Positions 8,395 to 14,504 of a DNA stretch of 14,644 nt are shown here, one piece after another. The notes beneath the pieces were generated by a model. It ran no database searches. It had not been told where the DNA came from and worked only from the letters and a program-made list of their open reading frames with translations. How positions within the stretch are numbered: the stretch's first letter is position 1; each line of letters opens with the position of its first letter. The stretch comes from Spirochaeta sp. (GTDB taxonomy: Bacteria; Spirochaetota; Spirochaetia; DSM-27196; Alkalispirochaetaceae), in the NCBI GenBank assembly GCA_027859055.1, contig JAQIBO010000488.1:1-14644 (forward strand), given 5' to 3'. A program made the position numbers and the translations under genes.

Positions 8395-8414
8395 TCCCCG
8401 CACCGTTTCAATAA

Positions 8415-8498
8415 GCCGGCGTGGCGGAATTGGTAGACGCAGCAGACTCAAAATCTGCCGCCCGCAAGGGTGTGGGAGTTCGAGTCTCCCCGCCGGTA
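8415..8498 (+). tRNA. tRNA-Leu (anticodon CAA)
   Basis: An 84-nt class II tRNA. The acceptor arms GCCGGCG and CGCCGGT pair, with G·U at the first pair, followed by discriminator A. The anticodon stem GCAGA/TCTGC encloses the loop CTCAAAA, so the anticodon is CAA (8449–8451), reading UUG. A long variable arm includes CCC-GCAA-GGG. The T arm is GGGAG–TTCGAGT–CTCCC. CCA is not encoded. Its 3' end borders the integrase gene and is the likely integration site of the island. Confidence 0.96.
8471..8498 (+). other. Probable attachment site (attL core) at the tRNA-Leu 3' end
   Basis: A tyrosine integrase gene starts 106 bp after this tRNA and reads away from it, the usual arrangement for islands that integrate into tRNA 3' ends and restore the gene. 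The T-arm and acceptor region are the expected core. No second copy of the tRNA 3' end is present in the window, so the other end would lie to the right, beyond 14644. Confidence 0.55.
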
Positions 8499-8567
8499 AG
8501 TTTAACTTCAAGTGCTGAAAGTATTTAGGTTATGTGCTATCATTCTTCCTTGATCTTTAGGCCGTTG

Positions 8568-8591
8568 GTCTGAGATTAAGTCTGAGATTAT
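8568..8591 (+). repeat. Tandem 12-bp repeat upstream of the integrase
   Basis: Two adjoining copies of GTCTGAGATTA(A/T), at 8568–8579 and 8580–8591, end at the first base before the AGGAAG ribosome site of the integrase gene. Possible roles are an integrase or excisionase arm site, or an operator for the integrase. Both are inference. Confidence 0.7.
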
Positions 8592-8603
8592 AGGAAGAAC
8601 GAC

Positions 8604-9824
8604 ATGCCCCGTGGCCAAGCACCATTCAGCCTCCAGAAGCGCCCCGCCTCCAAGAAGGAAGCCGAGAAGAAGCGTGGCGGTAAGAAGTACCGCTACGTGT
8701 ACTACGCTCAGTTTCGCGATCAGCAAGGAAACTACACCTCGGCCATTAGTACTGGTGAGAGCTCCGAAGGCGCAGCTCGTGCCTGGGCGATGGAGTATCT
8801 ACGCAAGGGCAACGTTCCAACCCACCGAGGGAACACGTTTGCCAAGTTTGCCGCCAACTGGTGGGTTCCCGGCGAGTGCCTCTACCTCAAGGAACAGGAA
8901 GCCTCCGGCTACAAGAAGTCGCCCAAGTACATCGCCGAATCCCGCCGCAATCTGGAAAACCGGCTCCTCCCCTACTTCGGTCCCAGGAAGCTCACCAGCA
9001 TCCGACCGGAAGATATCATCAACTGGAAGCATCAACTCCATGAGAAGGGGGATCCCGAGACCGGCAGGAAGCTCAGCGCCGCCACGATCAACCGCGCCTT
9101 GGCCACGCTCAAGGTGATGCTCAAGGAAGCGGTCAAGTTTGGATACCTGCAAACAAACCCCGCCGCCGAGGTGGGCATCCTCAAGGAAGACGCCAAACCT
9201 AAAGGAACGCTCACCCAGAAGGAAGCGACCAAGCTCCTAAACGAGAAGACGATCGACACGGTCTGGGACGGCAGCTACTACCACTACGTCCTCAACCTTA
9301 CTGCGGCACACACGGGGATGAGGCTTGGGGAGATCTTGGGGCTGACTCCTGCCGCTATCAAGAAGGGCGAGCTGGAGGTCAAGCATTCCTGGAACGGCAC
9401 GGAGTTCGGCCTGGGGGATACCAAGACTCACGAGAGTCGACAGGTCCCAATCCCCAAAGAGGTTGAGGACCATTTGAAAGCGCTTGTTGCAAAGCGAACC
9501 GCCCCGGGCGCTTGGGACCTGGTCTTTGCCTATCGGGAGGACGGCGCTCCCCTCAGCGACAAACGTATCGGCGCCAGGCTCTACGACGCATTGAAGAAGA
9601 TAAACATCCCGGAGGAGGAACGCGACAGGCGGAACATCACGTTTCACAGCTGGCGCGCCTTCTTCAATACTGCTGCCCTGAACGCTGGGGTAAACGAGAA
9701 TCTCGTACGGAAGATCACCGGACACAAGACCGCTCAAATGACCAACCACTACACCAGACCGAACGTCGCGGATATGACGGCGATCACGGAGCTTCAGAAG
9801 GATCTGGTGAAGCCGAGAAAGTGA
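8604..9824 (+). CDS. Tyrosine recombinase (phage-type integrase) of a tRNA-Leu island
   Basis: A 406-aa site-specific recombinase that cuts and joins DNA at att sites through a catalytic tyrosine. The N-terminal ~75 residues are a lysine-rich arm-binding type domain (YRYVYYAQFRDQQGNYTSAISTG). A SAM-like core-binding domain follows at about 77–195 and the catalytic domain at about 200–395. The catalytic residues are visible: R240 (GMRLGE), K274 (DTKTHESR), H348 and R351 (FHSWRAFF), H374 (ITGHKTAQ) and Y383 (NHYTR). The length is normal and no residue is missing, so it is probably active. AGGAAG lies 6 nt before the ATG. It starts 106 bp after tRNA-Leu, which is the likely target. It converges on the partition module across repeat copy A. 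Confidence 0.92.
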   Translation: MPRGQAPFSLQKRPASKKEAEKKRGGKKYRYVYYAQFRDQQGNYTSAISTGESSEGAARAWAMEYLRKGNVPTHRGNTFAKFAANWWVPGECLYLKEQEASGYKKSPKYIAESRRNLENRLLPYFGPRKLTSIRPEDIINWKHQLHEKGDPETGRKLSAATINRALATLKVMLKEAVKFGYLQTNPAAEVGILKEDAKPKGTLTQKEATKLLNEKTIDTVWDGSYYHYVLNLTAAHTGMRLGEILGLTPAAIKKGELEVKHSWNGTEFGLGDTKTHESRQVPIPKEVEDHLKALVAKRTAPGAWDLVFAYREDGAPLSDKRIGARLYDALKKINIPEEERDRRNITFHSWRAFFNTAALNAGVNENLVRKITGHKTAQMTNHYTRPNVADMTAITELQKDLVKPRK

Positions 9825-9841
9825 TCCTTGGCGTGCGAACG

Positions 9842-9912
9842 GAGCTTCCTGTGAGTTCACGGGAGTATCAAATGAGTACAGCGCCTGCTGGAAGTTGTTG
9901 GAAATGAGTACA
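9842..9912 (+). repeat. 71-bp direct repeat, copy A (candidate centromere-like site)
   Basis: This copy matches 10989–11059 at 66 of 71 positions in the same orientation. It holds four GAGT tetramers (ACTC on the other strand), starting at 9853, 9863, 9874 and 9906, so at steps of 10, 11 and 32 bp. It also holds two copies of AAATGAGTACA. It lies between the integrase stop and the end of the ribbon-helix-helix gene and codes for nothing evident. Confidence 0.9.
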
Positions 9913-9921
9913 CCCGGCGGA

Positions 9922-10152
9922 TCACTCGTTATTGCGTAAATACTCCCTCACGACCATCCGGATTCCGGCGGAGACGGAGATACCTCGCTCTTGGAAGAAG
10001 CGCTTGAGCCGGTTCCAGTCCGCGTCAGACATGCGGATATTGCGGACCTTGAGGGGACCTTCGGATGATGTGGAGTGCAAGCCGGACTCGCTGACCTGCC
10101 TCCGTACGGATTGCGAGATGGCATCTCTTGTGTCGCCTCGCCTGAGGGGCAT
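9922..10152 (-). CDS. ParG-like ribbon-helix-helix DNA-binding protein
   Basis: A 76-aa protein with a flexible, polar N-terminal part (residues 1–33, rich in Arg, Ser and Glu) and a C-terminal ribbon-helix-helix fold. The fold consists of a strand at about 35–42 (KVRNIRMS), helix A at 43–56 and helix B at 59–75 (SVSAGIRMVVREYLRNN). It is encoded directly after the ParA-type ATPase with the stop and start codons sharing one base (TGATG), so translation is coupled. This order and layout match type Ib partition pairs such as ParF–ParG of plasmid TP228. There the RHH protein binds the centromere and its own operator and uses its N-terminal tail to stimulate the ATPase. It could instead act only as a repressor of the pair. 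The phased GAGT sites on both sides are the natural binding candidates. Confidence 0.75.
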   Translation of the reverse strand: MPLRRGDTRDAISQSVRRQVSESGLHSTSSEGPLKVRNIRMSDADWNRLKRFFQERGISVSAGIRMVVREYLRNNE

Positions 10153-10892
10153 CAGCTGGATACCAACGCGTTCGCCAGTCGCCTGAGCTCCGGGACAGCC
10201 TTGGCTTGATGGTCATACTCCGAAGCTGATTGATGCCGGATCTGGCTCTCGGCAAGGCGGGCGTCCTGAGGGACGAGATACAACTCGTAATCGAGGGCCT
10301 GTAGCGCCGCGACAAACTCCCGATGGCGACGAAAGGAGTGGTTGATCGCGTTGCAAACGATCCTATCGAACCGTACTCTCCTACGGAAGTTCTTGTTGAG
10401 CTTGCCGAGCTCGTTGTTGAATATCGTGATGCCGTCCACGGAGAAATACTCCGGGGTCAGCGGAACTATCACTTCGTCCATCGCAAGCAGAACGGATTTC
10501 TCCAGGCGAGACATTCCAGGGGAGAGATCAAAGATCGCCAGGTCAAAACCAAGTAAGGCCAGCTCTCCCACAAGCTCCTCAAAGATAAACGGCTCGTCGT
10601 TGAGCCGGGTCTCGGCGTACTGCTTGAGTGCTCCGTCAAGGGAGAACGTGGGAAGGATTGAGAGGTTCTCCCGGACGGAAACGAGCGCCTGTTTTACAGA
10701 GATTGAACCCTGAAGTACGTCGGCGAGCTCATGCCTTGGCGTCTCGGTCAGAAACCAGCTGGACGAGTTTCCCTGGGGGTCACAGTCGATCAGGACAACC
10801 CGTTTGGAGTCGCACGCCAGAGCGGCGATGTTTCCGGAGAGGGTGGTCTTTCCGACACCGCCTTTCTGAATGTGGAACGCGACACTTCGCAT
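10152..10892 (-). CDS. parA: ParA/ParF-type partition ATPase
   Basis: A 246-aa deviant Walker ATPase of the ParA/MinD superfamily that moves DNA or large cargo by ATP-driven binding to the nucleoid. Visible are the deviant Walker A KGGVGKTT (10–17), the A' motif IDCDPQGN (35–42), and the Walker B region FDLAIFDLSPG (116–126). There is no N-terminal DNA-binding domain, so it is the small type Ib form. The start at 10892 is chosen because GGAGG lies 5 nt upstream and the family's usual opening follows at once. The frame stays open to 10973 but without a ribosome site. It forms a bicistron with the RHH gene. The pair is bracketed by 71-bp repeats. It probably keeps the island or an excised circular form stably inherited; that role is inferred. 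Confidence 0.9.
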   Translation of the reverse strand: MRSVAFHIQKGGVGKTTLSGNIAALACDSKRVVLIDCDPQGNSSSWFLTETPRHELADVLQGSISVKQALVSVRENLSILPTFSLDGALKQYAETRLNDEPFIFEELVGELALLGFDLAIFDLSPGMSRLEKSVLLAMDEVIVPLTPEYFSVDGITIFNNELGKLNKNFRRRVRFDRIVCNAINHSFRRHREFVAALQALDYELYLVPQDARLAESQIRHQSASEYDHQAKAVPELRRLANALVSS

Positions 10893-10897
10893 GAATG

Positions 10898-10902
10898 CCT
10901 CC
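10898..10902 (-). promoter_or_regulatory. Ribosome binding site that sets the parA start
   Basis: On the minus strand GGAGG is followed by 5 nt and the ATG at 10892. It directly abuts one of the GTAATGCG repeats, so a protein bound there could also affect translation initiation or transcript start. Confidence 0.8.
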
Positions 10903-10976
10903 GTAATGCGGATGTAATGCGCCGGTACCTCGGATGTCCGGCGTCTGTGGTTCGTTAGTAGTGCGAAGCGCATTAC
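10903..10976 (-). promoter_or_regulatory. Candidate par operator: GTAATGCG repeats
   Basis: GTAATGCG occurs at 10903–10910 and again at 10914–10921, exactly 11 bp apart. The 9-bp form GTAATGCGC (10914–10922) recurs inverted as GCGCATTAC at 10968–10976. The set lies just upstream of parA, where autoregulation by the RHH protein or ParA would act. No confident -35/-10 pair was found between them. Confidence 0.5.
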
Positions 10977-10988
10977 AGGTGCAGTTTC

Positions 10989-11059
10989 GAGCGTCCTGTG
11001 AGTTCACGGGAGTATCAAATGAGTACAGGGCCTGCTGGAAGTTGTTGGAGGGGAGTACA
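10989..11059 (+). repeat. 71-bp direct repeat, copy B (candidate centromere-like site)
   Basis: This copy matches 9842–9912 with five mismatches, three of them clustered near the 3' end (GAAATG versus GAGGGG). GAGT tetramers start at 11000, 11010, 11021 and 11053, the same steps (10, 11 and 32 bp) as in copy A, so all four are retained despite the substitutions. It lies upstream of parA and of the divergent hsdM operon. Confidence 0.9.
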
Positions 11060-11215
11060 TGCTTGTTTATCCTTGAAATTGAGATACCAATGTCGAACAT
11101 TGTTAACTGTGTATGGTACCGTCAGAAGACGGGTGACGTACAGTTTGGGACATGGTTGATAGCGACGTGGTAGCGTACGATCAGACCGCGAGGGGCAAGG
11201 GAACAGGGCAACAGT
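11060..11215 (+). promoter_or_regulatory. Leader of the hsdM operon with a short palindrome
   Basis: Together with 10893–11059 this makes a 323-bp stretch without a gene between the divergent parA and hsdM starts. It holds the palindrome AATGT-CGA-ACATT (11089–11101), a possible operator. AGGG lies 7 nt before the hsdM GTG. I looked for a -35/-10 pair and found none good enough to name, and no open frame here looks real. Confidence 0.4.
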
Positions 11216-12721
11216 GTGAAAAACAACAGTGAACAAGACATAACTACTGGTTACCTTGAATCACACCTCTGGCAAGCAGCCAACATTCTCCGGGGCCCTG
11301 TCGATGCGGCCGATTTCACGACCTACATTTTCCCGATGTTGTTCTTCAAGCGACTCTCCGACGTCTATGACGAGGAGTATTCGAGAGCGCTGGAAGATTC
11401 CGATGGCGATGTGGATTTTGCCCGGTTTCCCGAGAACCACCGATTCCAGGTTCCTGACGGCTGCCACTGGAAGGACGTCCGGGCCAGAAGCGCCAATATC
11501 GGACATGCACTTCAGAAGGCGATGCGATGCGTCGAACAGGCCAACCCGGATACCCTGCATGGCATCTTTGGTGACGCCCAGTGGACCAACAAGGATCGTC
11601 TTTCCGACGCGTTACTCAAGGACCTGATCGAACACTTTTCGTCCCTTGATCTGGGTAACGAGCACTGCAGGGCTGACGTTCTCGGCCAGGCGTATGAATA
11701 CCTGATCAAAAAGTTCGCCGACCTGACCAACAAGAAGGCCGGCGAGTTCTACACCCCGCGCTCCGTAGTGGCACTGATGGTCCGTATTCTGGCGCCGGAA
11801 GCCGGAGAATCGATCTACGATCCGGCCTGCGGAACCGGGGGTATGCTCCTCGAGGCGCTCCACCACGTCAAGGAACATGGCGGTGACGAAAACCTCATGC
11901 TGGGCAAGCTTTACGGCCAGGAGAAGAACCTCACCACATCTTCAATCGCGCGGATGAACCTCTTTCTTCACGGTGCGGAAGATTTCCATATCGAACGCGG
12001 TGACACGCTGCGCTTACCCGCCTTTTATTCAGGAGACAGCCTCGCAACCTTTGACTGCGTCATCGCTAATCCGCCTTTCTCCCTCGAGAAATGGGGAGAA
12101 GACGTCTGGATCAACGATCCCTACGGCCGCAACTTCGCCGGACTGCCACCCGCAAAGTCAGGCGACTTCGCCTGGGTCCAGCACATGATCAGGTCGATGG
12201 CCCGCAAAACCGGCCGTATGGCGGTGGTGCTGCCCCACGGTGTGCTCTTCCGCATGTCAAAAGAGGGCGAGATCCGGCGCAAGCTTCTGGAGATGGATAT
12301 CCTCGAAGCGGTGATTGGTCTTGGTCAGAACATTTTCTATGGTACCGGTCTCGCGCCCTGTGTCCTTGTCTTTCGCGACAGCAAGTCCAAGACCCACCGC
12401 CAGAAAGTCCTGTTCATCGACGCCTCCAGGGAGTTCAAGACCGGCCGCGCCCAGAACGAACTGCTGCCGGAACACGTGGACACCATTCATCGCTGGTATG
12501 AGGGCTATCAGAATCTGGAAGGAATCTGTCGGGTGGTCACCCTCGATGAAATCCGCGAGAACGATTTCAACCTGAATATCCCCCGCTATGTGGAACCGCT
12601 GATCGAGGAGGAATCGATAACGGTCGACGAGGCGATCGCCAACCTCAAGGAATCGTTGCAGGTGGCGTATGCGGCTGAGGATAGACTGAAGGAACTCTTG
12701 ATCCGGGAGGGGCTGCTATGA
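11216..12721 (+). CDS. hsdM: Type I restriction-modification methyltransferase subunit, NPPF type (predicted m6A)
   Basis: The HsdM modification subunit of a type I system. It methylates DNA when joined to an HsdS specificity subunit. The 501-aa protein has the N-terminal HsdM helical domain (about 12–150, including FKRLSDVYDEEY), then FYTPRSVVALMV (179–190). Motif I for S-adenosylmethionine is YDPACGTGGM (201–210), and motif IV is ANPPF (284–288). NPPF is the form linked to N6-adenine methylation. The start is GTG at 11216, with AGGG 7 nt upstream. The stop overlaps the next gene's ATG (ATGA). It is a clear paralogue of the second HsdM at 12942. Over a 34-residue block starting at N110 the two agree at 26 positions. 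No frameshift or missing motif is seen. hsdS and hsdR are not in the window. Confidence 0.93.
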   Translation: MKNNSEQDITTGYLESHLWQAANILRGPVDAADFTTYIFPMLFFKRLSDVYDEEYSRALEDSDGDVDFARFPENHRFQVPDGCHWKDVRARSANIGHALQKAMRCVEQANPDTLHGIFGDAQWTNKDRLSDALLKDLIEHFSSLDLGNEHCRADVLGQAYEYLIKKFADLTNKKAGEFYTPRSVVALMVRILAPEAGESIYDPACGTGGMLLEALHHVKEHGGDENLMLGKLYGQEKNLTTSSIARMNLFLHGAEDFHIERGDTLRLPAFYSGDSLATFDCVIANPPFSLEKWGEDVWINDPYGRNFAGLPPAKSGDFAWVQHMIRSMARKTGRMAVVLPHGVLFRMSKEGEIRRKLLEMDILEAVIGLGQNIFYGTGLAPCVLVFRDSKSKTHRQKVLFIDASREFKTGRAQNELLPEHVDTIHRWYEGYQNLEGICRVVTLDEIRENDFNLNIPRYVEPLIEEESITVDEAIANLKESLQVAYAAEDRLKELLIREGLL

Positions 12722-12945
12722 AAATCTACCAGTATAGGTCACCGATAGGACACTTCTTCATCAAATCGCAAGCAGACGGTAGATGGGGGATTTGGTTGAA
12801 AGATGACCTTCTCGGCTCCTATAACTCGGCAATAGCCGCCGCGGATGACGTCTACACGCAGGTAACCGGCGACTACGACTGGGACACCCTGGATAGTGTC
12901 GATATCCCAACGGACATTTCCGAATGGGAAGTGGTTGTACGATGA
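12718..12945 (+). CDS. Small acidic protein between two hsdM genes, unknown function
   Basis: A 75-aa protein joined to both neighbours by ATGA overlaps (start inside the stop of the first hsdM, stop inside the start of the second), so it is surely translated as part of this operon. It carries 13 Asp/Glu against 6 Lys/Arg. Residues 43–71 contain no basic residue. Recognisable blocks are GRWGIW (21–26), LLGSY (31–35), AADDVY (41–46) and DYDWD (52–56). From memory this pattern resembles a widespread uncharacterised small-protein family; I cannot name it with certainty. Fused start/stop coupling suggests a fixed ratio with the two HsdM subunits. It might be an assembly factor or a DNA-mimic modulator, but nothing in the sequence proves either. 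Confidence 0.8.
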   Translation: MKIYQYRSPIGHFFIKSQADGRWGIWLKDDLLGSYNSAIAAADDVYTQVTGDYDWDTLDSVDIPTDISEWEVVVR

Positions 12946-14453
12946 CGAAGACCATCTCCCAGTCGGAGTTAGAATCCTACCTCTGGGGTGCCGCCACCCT
13001 GCTCCGCGGACACATTGACGCCGGGGACTACAAGCAGTTCATCTTTCCGCTGCTGTTCTACAAACGTTTGTGCGACGTGTACGACGAAGAGCTGGCCGTT
13101 GCGCTGGAGGAGTCCGGCGGCGATGAGGAGTACGCGACACTCCCCGAGCAGCACCGCTTCCAGATACCGGAAGAGGCCCACTGGAAGACAACCCGCACTC
13201 AAGTTAAAGAGGTTGGGAAAGCGATCCAGGACGCATTGCGGACGATTGAGACGGCCAACCCCGACACCCTGTACGGTGTCTTTGGCGATGCCCAATGGAC
13301 AAACAAGGACCGCCTGCCGGACCACATGCTGCGGGAGCTGATCGATCATTTCAGCTCGCAGACGCTTTCGCTCTCCAACTGCCCGGAGGATGAGCTGGGC
13401 GTAGGGTACGAGTTTCTGATTAAGAAGTTTGCCGACGATTCCGGCCATACCGCTGCGGAGTTCTATACCAACCGTACCGTGGTCCACCTGATGACCGAGA
13501 TGCTCACGCCCCAACCGGGGGAGTCGATCTATGATCCCACCTGCGGTTCCGCGGGTATGTTGCTCTCCGCCGTCACCCATCTCCAGCGGCAGGACAGGGA
13601 ATGGCGAAACCTCCGGCTCTTCGGCCAGGAGCGCAATCTGCTCACCTCGGCCATCGGCCGGATGAACCTGTTCCTGCACGGGATCGAGGATTTCAGTATC
13701 GTCAGGGGAGACACGCTGGCGAATCCTGCCTTTGTCGAAGGCGACCGGCTCATGCAGTTCGATGTGGTCCTGGCTAATCCGCCCTACTCCATCAAGCAAT
13801 GGGATCGTGATGCCTGGTCCGCCGATCCCTGGGGTCGGAACATCTACGGAACCCCACCCCAGGGCCGCGCCGATTACGCTTTCTGGCAGCACATCATCGC
13901 CAGCATGAAAGCCGGTAGCGGTCGCTGTGCAATCCTCTTCCCACATGGTGTTCTCTTCCGCAACGAAGAAGCCGTCATGCGTGAGAAGCTCGTTGCCCAC
14001 GACGTGGTGGAGTGTGTGCTGGGCCTTGGACCCAACCTCTTTTACAACTCCCCCATGGAAGCGTGCGTCGTCATCTGCCGCCTGAACAAACCCCAGGAAC
14101 GCAGAAACAAGGTGCTCTTTATCAACGCGGTGAAGGAAGTGACCCGTGAGCGGGCACAGAGCTTTCTCACCGACGACCACATCCAGCATATTGTCGCCGC
14201 CTATCAGGCGTTCGGTGACGAGGACGGCTTTGCCCGGGTGGTCAGCAACGACGAGATCCGGGAGAAAGGCAACAACCTCAGTATTCCCCTCTACGTCCGG
14301 ACAGACAACACCAATGGCGACGGTACTGCGGTGGCGGTCAGTCTGGAGCAGGCGATTGCAGACTGGCAGGCAGGCTCAACGGCATTGCGAGAGTCGATGG
14401 ATGAGCTCTTCACGGTGCTTGAGGACGCGAGGGTGACTGGAAGAGACCAATGA
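12942..14453 (+). CDS. hsdM: Type I restriction-modification methyltransferase subunit, NPPY type (predicted m4C)
   Basis: A second, full-length HsdM of 503 aa, paralogous to the first. It shows the N-terminal helical domain (FYKRLCDVYDEE, 39–50), EFYTNRTVVHLM (173–184), motif I YDPTCGSAGM (197–206) and motif IV ANPPY (278–282). Published type I systems with one NPPF and one NPPY HsdM form an M1M2S enzyme that makes m6A on one strand and N4-methylcytosine on the other. This gene is predicted to be the cytosine subunit. The start is ATG at 12942, which overlaps the stop of the 75-aa gene (ATGA). A reading from 12924 would overlap that gene by 22 bp without a better ribosome site. A short non-coding gap then precedes a toxin gene rather than hsdS, so the operon is interrupted here. 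Confidence 0.92.
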   Translation: MTKTISQSELESYLWGAATLLRGHIDAGDYKQFIFPLLFYKRLCDVYDEELAVALEESGGDEEYATLPEQHRFQIPEEAHWKTTRTQVKEVGKAIQDALRTIETANPDTLYGVFGDAQWTNKDRLPDHMLRELIDHFSSQTLSLSNCPEDELGVGYEFLIKKFADDSGHTAAEFYTNRTVVHLMTEMLTPQPGESIYDPTCGSAGMLLSAVTHLQRQDREWRNLRLFGQERNLLTSAIGRMNLFLHGIEDFSIVRGDTLANPAFVEGDRLMQFDVVLANPPYSIKQWDRDAWSADPWGRNIYGTPPQGRADYAFWQHIIASMKAGSGRCAILFPHGVLFRNEEAVMREKLVAHDVVECVLGLGPNLFYNSPMEACVVICRLNKPQERRNKVLFINAVKEVTRERAQSFLTDDHIQHIVAAYQAFGDEDGFARVVSNDEIREKGNNLSIPLYVRTDNTNGDGTAVAVSLEQAIADWQAGSTALRESMDELFTVLEDARVTGRDQ

Positions 14454-14464
14454 ATCGTATGTGG

Positions 14465-14481
14465 TTAACATGTTATGTTAA
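14465..14481. promoter_or_regulatory. Perfect inverted repeat upstream of the HigB-like toxin
   Basis: TTAACAT and ATGTTAA are exact inverted arms around GTT. It is 23 bp before the toxin ATG, in an AT-rich gap of 51 bp in a GC-rich region. This is the expected place for the operator of a HigBA-type toxin–antitoxin pair, which the antitoxin binds. Confidence 0.6.
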
Positions 14482-14504
14482 TCGTTTATTGACTTGAGGC
14501 ATGA

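Noticed and set aside
8377..8401. Hairpin CGGGGA…TCCCCG as a terminator of the DUF1761-like gene
   Set aside because: There is no T-run after it, and it overlaps the much better tRNA promoter (TTGCGA, 17 bp, TAATAT).
9842..11059. The 71-bp repeats as the two ends of an insertion sequence or as att copies
   Set aside because: They are direct, not inverted. There is no transposase between them, and their similarity to the tRNA-Leu T arm is limited to a few bases.
11094..11106. LexA (SOS) box of the CGAAC-N4-GTTCG type upstream of hsdM
   Set aside because: CGAAC is followed by GTTAA after only 3 bp, so neither spacing nor the second half fits.
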